This document shows positions 55,619-64,000 of a stretch of 64,000 nt of DNA, in pieces (position 1 is the stretch's first letter; the number at the start of each line of letters is the position of its first letter). The notes below the pieces were generated by a model. That model searched no databases and was not told the origin of the DNA. It worked only from the letters and a program-made list of their open reading frames with translations. The position numbers and the translations under genes were made by a program. The stretch spans positions 60,163-124,162 of the forward strand of contig JAFREE010000067.1 in NCBI GenBank assembly GCA_019400425.1, written 5' to 3'. The DNA comes from Hymenochaete sp. R1. Taxonomy: Eukaryota; Basidiomycota; Agaricomycetes; Hymenochaetales; Hymenochaetaceae.

Positions 55619-58600
55619 TCACCAGCAAGTACACAGAGCCTTTCCCTCGACAACTTCTAGGCGCTAGAAAAAGTAAGAAAATGTGAGTACTCCGTTCCGC
55701 TGGCGAAAGAGCGACACGAGAAAAGGAAAATGGCACAACCACATACCTCACTAATGACAACCTTTCTCACCACACACTCTTCTTGTATCCACTCAAGGTT
55801 CGTCCTCGTACCGGGCGTCTGCATCTCTCCCATACCCAACCCAACGCCTCTACCTGATCCCATACTCGCACCGAGACCTAAGCTGGAAAAGCGTTGATGA
55901 TGAGGTGCGCCGTCGAGGGCGGACATGGAATGCGATAATGCAGCGGCTGCAACATCGTCCTCGTCTTCGTAGTCTTCGTCGCCTTCCTCGATGTCGGTTT
56001 GAGAGGCGGATAGGGTGTCGTAGGCGGTTGAGGGGAGCAGAACGTGGTCGCTGACAGGAGAGATGAGAGGTGAGGATTGCGAGCGGAAGGTATGTGTGGG
56101 TTTGGGCCTTGACTTTGGGGGAGGCTGTGGGTTTGGGGTGGGATTGGCTCGCGTCGGTGTTGTCGAACTGTCGCGTTCATCCTCTTCTTTGTCGGGATTG
56201 GGGGAGTTGGAGGATCCGGGACCGAGCGAATCTTCGTCGTCTTCGTGGATCGTCGATGGACGCCTCGCATCCCCGCCTCCATTAGATGGAACAATACCAA
56301 TATCGACCTCAGCCTCGTCACCATCTGCATCCCCTCTCGCCCTTCTACGGTCCTCGCCCTCCCTACGTTCGCCACCCTCTTCATCGTCCTCGTCATCACC
56401 CACAGCTAGCTTCCTTAATCTCGCCTCAACAGCGTCTACCCTCTCCATATGTTCCAACACCGTCACCCCACTCGTCCCAGGATGCACCCTCTTCAGCTTA
56501 CTCGCGAACGGGACAGGCCTCGGCCGTCGTCTCTTCATCGGCCTCGGCGGAAACTTCCTATGTCCAAGCCCCAGTCCAAAGCCCGACGACCGTTTTCCGG
56601 TTCTTGTACCCAGGTCATCCTCGCTATCATCGTCAATAGCGTTATGGGATAGAGATCGGCGGTGCATTGCGGCCGGGGGTGCGAGGTGCGTAGGAAGCGT
56701 GACGACGGAAGACTTTGGCGAGGTGGGTGAGATGTTTGGTTCAGGGAAAGGTCCGTTTGCGGGTTCATAGGTCGATGAAGCGGAGAGTGGGCCTGTGAGG
56801 ATGTCGTCGAAGGGCGAGCCGGTGTTCGTGCGATCTTTGAGACGGACTTCGTCGTCCCAAACGAGGACATTTTGGCGGCGGGTTAGTTCGAGTGGACCTT
56901 CGTCATGATGCTTCAGGGATTGAACGACATTATATGCTTGACCTTTTATGACTGCGAGTTGCCTCTGAAAAATGAAAGAGGTACGACGTAGAGTTACGAA
57001 TGCTATATCAGTAAATTGCGTGCACCATCAAGGCTGCATTTGCATACCCGGAACATCTTACGATTGAAATCAGGATCAATCGCAAATAGTTTGCGAAGCT
57101 GGTACGTTGTCTCCTCCCACCAACTTTTCGATGTTAGGAGAGGCAAGAAATGATCGCGCGTTCTTTGACTAAAGGGCGTTCCAATGATGCTAACGGGCAG
57201 GTAGAGCCAACCGTAAGTGTACCTGTACTTACATGAAAAGTAGGCCCCAAGCGAAGAAAGAGTTACTCACGAGCGCCAGCCACGAGGATGCTCATGCGGA
57301 AAGGCCAACGAGTTGTCTATTGCGGCTATGTGGATATGAGGATAGCGCGTATAGGGTTGCTGTTGAGATGACCCCCTCTCTCCTACCCCAGTGAAACTGT
57401 CTGTCTTTGCTTGCCCCGAAATCGCCGACGGTGTTGAGGCTACGGTAGTATCTGAGGTCGCACGCCTGGTCGGCGAGTCTGTGGTAGTCATCGGAGGCGT
57501 GGCTGACATCTGCGGCGTCGCTACCATGCCCTCGCGTCTTAGCTCATTCATCAAAGGCATCTGCAACGTAGTCGAGCGCGAAGGTGCGACGTCCACGGGT
57601 GCCTTCTCGTGTGCGGCATCGCAGTATTTAATCATGTAGTTGTCTGCACCGCGGTCGGTGTTATGGATGATGTAATCGAGGATGACAAGCCTTTTGGTAG
57701 CGTCAGTAGATGTCTAGATAGGATGGAAATCGTATAAAATTGTTAAACGCACTTTTCGAGTTCCTCCCTGAAACTGTTCTGCAGTCTCTCACTCCAGTAG
57801 AAAGGCCTCTCACCACCCGCATCCTCGGTCGTTCCAAACCTGCTCTCCCTCTCAGCATCAAACAAAGCCCTTTCCTCGTCCTCATCCATGTCATCGTCCA
57901 TTCCCTCGTCCTCCGCTCCTGTCTTTCCACACACGATCTTGATTGCGCGGAGAAATTGTTTTCCGAGCTTGCCAGTACGGTGGGAGGAATCGTCGAAGGT
58001 GTCACGGAGGGAACGTCCTGGCCAGGGGTGTTTACGTAAGAAGTCGGAGGCGTCTGAATTTGAAGCGACAGTATAGTCAGTCAAAGTAAAGGGACAAATT
58101 TGGGAATGTAAAACTTGCCTGTGTACCCATGCATGAAGGATTGCATGCTTCCGATCTTGTCGGGCAGCGGTTTACCCTTCTTAGCAGAATTACGATCTAA
58201 CCAGTCATAAAAGAATGCCTAATACATAATTCATAAGATGCGTGAAACCGGGTAATGCTCGTAGTCCACGTACAGGACTTGAAAGCGAAACGAGTTGCGT
58301 TTTTGGTACGATGTTCAAGGAGAGTCTGTCGTCCATCAAGGATGCGGCCGCCTCTGATATATAACTGTGAAAAGCTACGGTTAGGAGGGACATTTTGGGA
58401 TAGCATGATTTTGATACCTTAAATTGGGTATAAGGCAAGCTCGTCCGAAGGGAATTAACCATCTAAATTGTCTATGCAACCATTTTGTAGTCTGTTGTAG
58501 TAGATTTATTATAGAGTTCTATGGAGATGACTTCATGCTCACTTTTGGATTTAAGCGCCCGTAAGGTTCTTCGTCTTTCGGTTTGAATACACTGTATAGG

Positions 58601-59312
58601 AGACATGGGCATATAGTAAAAACAGGTGTCATGTAGATTCCACGTACGCAACAGTTTGAACCTTCCCATCAATCTTTGCACGTGCGAAGTACGACCCCGA
58701 CGAGCCCTTGGAGATCATCTTGGGGTGTATGCCTTCTATAATGGCAGATTGGACGGATAGGGAGAGTCTGTGTTCAACGTAGAAGACATAAGAAATGATA
58801 CGATGCACGGAAGAGCATAGCGAAGAGGAAGCGGCACCTGTCAAAGTCTGTTTGGGACATGGGTGGGTTATGGTCCAGGGTTTTAATCTGCTCATGTCTG
58901 TAAGCTCGACAAGAAGTCATAAGTGTATTGTCAAACTCACAAATGTCTGAGGAGAAAACTGGGATTGGACCTGTGGGTCGAACACGCTGCGGAGGATTTC
59001 CTTGCGGGAACCATCCGACTCGACCTTCTTCTTCCCCTTGACTTTCTGAGCAATATTCTCCGTCCATCTGGTAGAAATGATGTAGATTGAGACACAGCAC
59101 TGGAGTTTACAGACTTGAACATACCGTTTGAATGCAACGTCGAGTTTCTTGAGATCTATATGACCAGGTGTCTTTGGGCGTCTGAGGCGCTTCGGCAGCC
59201 GGCTAGATGATGGACCTGCTGGGGGTCCAGCAACGCTCTGGGCTTCGTCAGCATATTCTTCTTCTTCATCCGTGGACTGCGAGATCGGCTGGTAGTCAGA
59301 GCGATTTGGCAT
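55619..59312 (-). CDS. LSB6: type II phosphatidylinositol 4-kinase
   Basis: Model: complement(join(55619..55663,55747..56964,57048..57222,57271..57690,57753..58053,58119..58218,58274..58364,58418..58491,58543..58591,58648..58767,58838..58890,58941..59067,59125..59312)), 986 residues, 13 exons. The catalytic domain begins GSSGSYFARAKIDGK (about 144-158) with lysine 166 in VAVFKPKDEEPYG. Then FGRACLIPNLSYISEAAA, the catalytic-loop motif HNTDRGADNYMIK (Asp380) and the metal-binding AIDNSLAFP (Asp493), followed by YGWLYLP. It makes PI4P on Golgi, endosome or vacuole membranes. A low-complexity insert of about 95 residues sits between the two catalytic motifs. The C-terminal 400 residues are acidic and disordered, unlike short yeast Lsb6. 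No CCPCC palmitoylation motif is seen. The intron at 58054-58118 begins with GC. Confidence 0.94.
58054..58118 (-). other. GC-AG intron in the PI4K gene
   Basis: 65 nt, GCAAGT to TTCAG. Its removal restores HGYTDASDFLRKHPWPGR, which continues the family alignment. It is the second GC-AG intron in this window. Confidence 0.85.
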
Positions 59313-59409
59313 GGCCAACCTGTATGTCGTCGTCGTCAAGACCCGAGGTCATTCAGCACACAATAAACGGCGCAGCGAGCTTTCGTGTCGAATGCCGGAA
59401 GTTGTAGAT

Positions 59410-59433
59410 TGGGGGTGTCCAACCCCCTATGAG
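59410..59433 (+). repeat. left terminal inverted repeat
   Basis: 24 bases, perfect inverse of 60447-60470. It contains its own short palindrome (GGGGG ... CCCCC). Confidence 0.9.
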
Positions 59434-60383
59434 TGCGTAGATGAACTTTACCCGAGACGCGCGGGAACTTTTATCCATTTTGGCCAAAATGTGGCTGAAA
59501 TCATGTCCGCAAGGTGTTCCGTTCACAAAGTGAGCCGTTTTTGTACTCCCTGTGCTACATATACTCAAACATACATCTGGCCTGCATAGAAGTATGTAAA
59601 TAAAAGAAAACTGACCAAAAAAAACACATGATTAGAGGGAAATAATGTGCAACAGAGGCATTTAGAATTGTCATAGTGAATGCATGCAATTTCACTCAGT
59701 ACTATATCATTATTTCTTCCTCTTCGAGGCTGAGACAGTGAGACAAATTGTGTGCCTCTTTCCCCTATGTCTCAAGCTCCTCTAATAGAAGTTTAAGGTT
59801 GATTTGCAAGACTTAAAGTCCTATGTAGCTCTAAGCTCACTGAGCACCTCAGGACCCATTTATGGTCAATTTCTCAATATCTTGGAGAGCAGAGGCAAGT
59901 ATTGACAGGCCTCATTTATCACTATCCATGAAATCTATATATAATGAGGTGTTTTGTGCCTTATCCTATGAGTTCAACGTATATAGATAAGTAGCCATTC
60001 CGTGTTTATGGCCTATATGCACGCGCCGCGCCGCTGTGCTGCGGCGTGGGAATTTTTTTTACTGCGCCTTCCAACCATCGTCGCAAACTTTCGTAATAAC
60101 TCGTTCAATTCTCGTTCCTTTGCTTTAAAATTTTGCATGAGCAAACTTAAGGGAATTATCTAAAAAACGTTAGGGAAAGAAAAAAAATCGCTTGCACAAC
60201 TTTTCAATATTACGGTTTCGGCCGTCTACATCCTCCTTATATCATTATTTTTAATCTAAACCCGCAAAGTTATCGCTAACGTTTTTTTCTATTGCTTCTT
60301 AAATACAAAACCGGCTATCTTTGAAGTCAAAATAGTGAGAATTGCGTGCTGAATTAATTTTGCAAGAAAGCGGACATCGAATT

Positions 60384-60414
60384 CGAGGTTTCAGACCTCG
60401 GTTACTCTTAACCG
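60384..60414. repeat. two adjacent subterminal hairpins in the transposon
   Basis: CGAGGT (60384-60389) pairs with ACCTCG (60395-60400), and CGGTTA (60399-60404) pairs with TAACCG (60409-60414). They overlap by two bases, so they would form alternative or stacked structures. Confidence 0.75.
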
Positions 60415-60446
60415 ACGCGTCTTCCCACGCAAAACTCTGCCATCGT

Positions 60447-60470
60447 CTCATAGGGGGTTGGACACCCCCA
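60447..60470 (-). repeat. right terminal inverted repeat
   Basis: 24 bases, perfect inverse of 59410-59433. It is followed directly by the GTAGAT duplication. Confidence 0.9.
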
Positions 60471-60476
60471 GTAGAT

Positions 60477-60797
60477 TGACGTAATCACTGATCGACGTTA
60501 CCTCAAACGGCCAACAAGTGTCGATCATCCAAATCGGATGAGATCTGCATCTGAGATTCCCAGCAAGGGTTTCTTCGATTCTTCCTCTGACGATGTCATT
60601 GGGATTCGGCTCAGCCTAAAGAGAGTCAGTCTCTGGCGATGCTGCCAGCCCAAACTTATACCACTACCACTACCTTCGCTGTCGACTCTGAGACCTGACG
60701 ACTACACTCAACTGCTGGCAGACGCTTTCTGTAATATCCTTACAAGGCTTTCTTGCTTCTCAAAGCATCCGCAAATCGCCATAAATACCCTTCATAC
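60477..60797 (+). other. promoter and leader of the conserved unknown gene
   Basis: This is the region between the transposon and the ATG at 60798. A frame starting with ATG at 60538 overlaps the start codon out of frame and ends at 60885. It could be an upstream ORF. CT-rich near 60,690-60,740. Confidence 0.5.
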
Positions 60798-62579
60798 ATG
60801 GTCGCTATGGCGCTCAGTGCACTCTCTGTCTGGACCCCTCGCTCAAACAAATCGTCGACTGCTCCACCGGATCCCAAGGAAATGACCATGACACCTAGTG
60901 AACTCTCAGATACCACACAAGCAGATGAAGGTGCAAAAGATAACGTCGATGCATTGGGTACGACTTCGCATATAGGCGCCGAAGAACCGGGTGAGAACGC
61001 CCCCACCACGGCCTCAGAGCTTCTCTTTCCTAAGGATGGCCCACAAGATGCCAAACCGACTGCAGAGGCCTTGCGACCTCCTTCAAATACCCCTCGCTTT
61101 TCATTCCGGTCTATAGGCTTCTTCCATGGTACGAAGAGTGCCATAACTCCCGAACAAGAAGTACTCGAGGAGCAGAAAGCGAGGGACGCTGCTAAGCGCC
61201 AGTCACTCTCTCCTTTTGCTCGTCGAGCGGACAAGCAAGCACAGAAGAATGCCATCGCGGTTCAGAGGCTTATCATAGGCTCGACGTCTATTGAGCCCGC
61301 TCGACCAAAGTCTTCCGCAGGTGTATCACGGGCGCAGCTCGCGAGGGTCAAGTCGGAGCTCATGCAGCCCAAGTCTGCTAATCGACTCATATCAAAACTG
61401 CGCGAGCTACCGACTGACTGTCCAGAGGAACCCGCTTTCAATCGTTCAGAAAAGACTGCGAGTGTTGCTGTAGCCGAGGTTCAAAGCAGACAAATAACCG
61501 CGTCTACTAATCTTCCCATCCACGCCGTTTGCCTCGATTCGACAGAATCCAACATTCACTCAAACCGTTTCTCCAAACTTGATGCCGCTTCCGTGGCCAA
61601 CGCATCCCTCGAAAGCCTCACTGCCCTCTTCTCTTCTCTGCACGTCGTCGATCTCTTCACCGCGTCCAACCTTGGGCTCGGCGCCACCCCTGATACAAGC
61701 CTCGGTATCCTCGCTGGTGCAGTCCCCACAGCAGAGACGATCATCGAAGGTGTCACCAAGATCACGCCGCAGCTCATGGACCTCGGATTTGCAACAGGGA
61801 AAGCTATTGTTGCTCCAGACCATACGCACATCTATCCACCCACAGACCGACTCTCAGTCCTCACCTACTGGTGGGGTCTTGAACTCTGCCTCCCACCTCC
61901 AACACTCGAGCATCTCGCCTCAGCACCGTCTATCTCACACCAGGTTATCAATTTCCTGTCGGCGCTTGCCTTGATGAATGGCGGTGTGAGGGAGGTGTTA
62001 CCGTTCGTGCGGTACATTGGCCAGTTCGTGGACTTTGAGTGGCAGAGTATTGGGAAAGCTGATCGTGGGAGAGGGGTAGTGTGTGCGGCTACGTGGATTA
62101 TGCCAGCAGCGATGGTGCCGAGAGCCTGGGACTTTCCGGTGAAGCCGAGAGCGGACTCCGCTATTGATGGAAAGGGAGAGATAGGAAATGAGGAGAAGAA
62201 AGGAGAGGTCAAGGCTTCAGACCCCGCTTCGAAGCCTGATACGAATGAACACGAATCGGATTCGAAGCCAAAGCCTGATGATAATAATGCACCGATGCAG
62301 CCTCATTCTGAACACTCCACCTCTCCCGATCCAAACCCACCTAAGGACAAAGACCCGAAGTCCGACTCTCAATCTGCGCTTGAACTCCTGCTTCCCGTTT
62401 CATCCACGCTCCCTTCTCTTCTCGTCACGCCTCCGTCAGAGATCACTGGGAACGGCACTGGGGCTGGCGTAGGTCAGAGTGCCGATAACGAGGAGGTTGT
62501 CGACGCGGTAGACAAGGATAAGGATCCTGAAGGAGAAACGAAGGAGAAGGCGGCAGGAACCGGTTCAACGAGCGCATGA
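60798..62579 (+). CDS. conserved-looking fungal protein of unknown function
   Basis: One exon, 593 residues from ATG 60798; a second in-frame ATG follows at 60807. The first 230 residues are charged and disordered. The core (about 240-430) has the look of a folded helical domain. It contains SLESLTALFSSLHVVDLFTA, TYWWGLELCLPPPTLEHL, then ALALMNGGVREVLPFVRYIG and FVDFEWQSIGKADRG, with a hydrophobic segment ATWIMPAAMVP. The last 150 residues are Pro/Asp/Lys/Glu-rich. There is no signal peptide and no clear membrane helix. I do not recognise the family. The tryptophan- and glycine-rich core suggests conservation among basidiomycetes. Its promoter is shared with the PI4K gene and interrupted by the transposon. 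Confidence 0.8.
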   Translation: MVAMALSALSVWTPRSNKSSTAPPDPKEMTMTPSELSDTTQADEGAKDNVDALGTTSHIGAEEPGENAPTTASELLFPKDGPQDAKPTAEALRPPSNTPRFSFRSIGFFHGTKSAITPEQEVLEEQKARDAAKRQSLSPFARRADKQAQKNAIAVQRLIIGSTSIEPARPKSSAGVSRAQLARVKSELMQPKSANRLISKLRELPTDCPEEPAFNRSEKTASVAVAEVQSRQITASTNLPIHAVCLDSTESNIHSNRFSKLDAASVANASLESLTALFSSLHVVDLFTASNLGLGATPDTSLGILAGAVPTAETIIEGVTKITPQLMDLGFATGKAIVAPDHTHIYPPTDRLSVLTYWWGLELCLPPPTLEHLASAPSISHQVINFLSALALMNGGVREVLPFVRYIGQFVDFEWQSIGKADRGRGVVCAATWIMPAAMVPRAWDFPVKPRADSAIDGKGEIGNEEKKGEVKASDPASKPDTNEHESDSKPKPDDNNAPMQPHSEHSTSPDPNPPKDKDPKSDSQSALELLLPVSSTLPSLLVTPPSEITGNGTGAGVGQSADNEEVVDAVDKDKDPEGETKEKAAGTGSTSA

Positions 62580-63271
62580 GCGCAGGGAAAGCCACGATGT
62601 CTTCCGTTCTTTTTGTGTTGGCGCCTAAAGATTTTCTGTGCTCCCCGTCTTTCAGATTCATCTACAGAACACGAAGTCCATATATTCACGATGCTGTCCC
62701 CGATTTACGACTCACGAGTTTTATCCCTCTCTTCATTCATTCAGTCTCGTTCCTTCCTTTCACATACGAATTTATCGATCCGTTAGTGCAACATGACATG
62801 ATGCTATCCCTTTGTTGTCTCTTCCTCCCTTCTGTTGTTGTGCGTTTAGTGTGCTTGAAAGGATTAATCACGTACATTTTTCGCAATTTACTCCCACTTT
62901 CCCCTCGATTCTGGGCGGAAGCAAATCCGAAAGGATCAATTGTGGATCTACATGAGCTCAGCAGATTTAGATGGTATCTTTGTCATGCTCGATTTGAATC
63001 TATACTTGCAGATTGAAAGAATTCTGCTTACTATACATTTATATATTTCAGCACTAGGCTATGCAAGCTATGCACGACGAAAACGCTCAATACCCCCTCT
63101 CAATTCATTTCTTTGTCGTTTTTTTCGCTTAGCACCGGCATGTCGGCCAAGGTCGGTAAGCACGGGGAACCGGTTTCCTGGTTCTCCAGAGAGCCTCGAG
63201 AATTGAGGCCTTCTTTTTTTCTTGTTTCTCCGGTTCTTATCAAGATCACTTACATAATGCAGAGAGTAGAG
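62580..63271. other. intergenic region
   Basis: 3' region of the preceding gene and promoter/leader of the last gene. It contains T-rich stretches and no supported frame. Confidence 0.5.
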
Positions 63272-64000
63272 ATGGGAGATGCCGTCGTAGCGACCAGCCC
63301 TTCCTCTCGCTCTCACTCTCTCATGTCGCCGCCGCCGCCATCACCTTCTCCTCTCCCTTCCCTCCTTTCCACATCTAGAGCAGGTGCGGAAACACCTGTT
63401 TTTCAGTCTCCGCACCCTGTGGCATCAACTGTAGGCCTCCCAGCGCACTCGGAGAAGCAGGGACACCAGCAGAACACTGACATCAGCACTAATGCTGGTG
63501 TCAGTGTCACATCTCTTCCACCTGCGCACTCACCTCTCTCGCCCGTTGCTTTGTCGCGCAGCCTCCCAGTTGCCCATGCTGGACCCATCTACGGTTTCGG
63601 TGCTTCCTTTCCTGCATCACAGCACAACAGTGTCCCATTTACTATGCCGCCGACTCCCTCTCCTCAAACATCCATGACCGCAATGCACGGCTTGCAAATA
63701 CATCGTGCCATCACACCTCCACCTTCCGCTGCAACTCCTGGCCCTCCCACTCCCTTTGCTTACCCCACCCACTCTTCTCTTCCATCAGTCTCTACTCCCG
63801 TCAAGCCTTACCATACTAATGAGGAAGGCCGTCGAATCTCACCACGGCTTAATAAAGGTGGGTCGCGCATTACACTTTGTCTTATCCTTATGGTCTGACC
63901 CATAGAGTTTAAGGGCGGACCTCTGTTACGGTTCAACACCGTTCATACGCTTAGTCAAGCTTACCCGCTTACTTCATTTCTTTCTTTGTCATCTTCTTCT
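63272..64000 (+). CDS. 5' part of an unknown Ser/Pro-rich protein gene (runs off the window)
   Basis: Exon 1 runs to 63857, where a GTGGGT donor follows. A 48-nt intron (63858-63905, ending CATAG) would join it to an open frame from 63906 to the window end that begins EFKGGPLLRFN. The start is uncertain: ATG at 63272, 63257 and 63140 are all in frame. The product so far is Ser/Pro/Thr-rich and disordered, with RRISPRLNK just before the intron. No domain is reached inside the window. Confidence 0.6.

Larger units (their letters stand above)
59404..60476. mobile_element. non-autonomous DNA transposon (1,061 bp) with 24-bp TIRs and 6-bp TSD
   Basis: The element runs from 59410 to 60470. Its first 24 bases (59410-59433, beginning TGGGGGTGTCCAACCCCC) are the exact reverse complement of its last 24 (60447-60470). 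It is flanked on both sides by GTAGAT (59404-59409 and 60471-60476), a direct repeat outside the inverted ends, as left by insertion. The inside is AT-rich with no open frame of useful size, so it cannot move by itself. Just inside the right end are two adjacent small hairpins (60384-60400 and 60399-60414). The superfamily is not clear. GGGGTGTCCAA-type ends recall hAT elements, but those leave 8-bp duplications. It sits about 100 bp upstream of the PI4K start. Confidence 0.88.

Noticed and set aside
1..64000. CRISPR arrays, operons, ribosome-binding sites, bacterial insertion sequences
   Set aside because: None is expected in a fungal genome, and no regularly spaced repeats were seen.

Overview
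This is a 64-kb piece of a filamentous basidiomycete genome, most likely an Agaricomycete (mushroom-forming fungus). Four things point that way: many short introns of about 48-85 nt with GTRNGT donors, small intergenic gaps, genes on both strands, and families typical of these fungi (the I9 proteinase-A-inhibitor type known from Pleurotus, multi-copy BTB proteins, a DUF6699 protein, a serine-rich GPI-type cupredoxin). Gene models were spliced by eye, using splice consensus and frame continuity. Exon coordinates are given in each entry and none has transcript support.

Left part (1-20 kb): the tail of an unknown gene, the Prp43 activator SQS1, a secreted cupredoxin, an atypical kinase, an alpha-crystallin protein with a long disordered N-terminus, the spliceosomal factor NKAP, an ER FKBP ending in KDEL, a member of an orphan protein family (family P), a possible 81-residue gene, and ribosomal protein eL39.

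Middle (20-43 kb): a DUF6699 protein, a small unknown protein, DENR/TMA22 divergent from mitochondrial methionyl-tRNA synthetase, a tandem array of three intact BTB genes plus one decayed copy, the eIF5-mimic BZW, and a 14-exon Zn2Cys6 transcription factor. Several genes concern translation (eL39, DENR, MSM1, BZW), but nothing shows that they are co-regulated.

Right part (42.5-64 kb): three more family-P genes, interleaved with an SSU1-like sulfite/dicarboxylate exporter and an I9 inhibitor; a PIM/PASK-like kinase; a 13-exon type II phosphatidylinositol 4-kinase; a 1,061-bp non-autonomous DNA transposon with perfect 24-bp terminal inverted repeats and a 6-bp target duplication, placed in the promoter between the PI4K and a conserved unknown gene; and the 5' end of a further gene.

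The strongest candidate for something undescribed is family P: four paralogues in 35 kb, all intronless. Three are built from two copies of one unit with conserved Cys-Glu, Met-Glu-x-His-Ala-x-x-Cys and Asp-Phe-Glu-Asn-Cys-x-His motifs, and one has a single diverged unit. I do not recognise this unit in any family I know.
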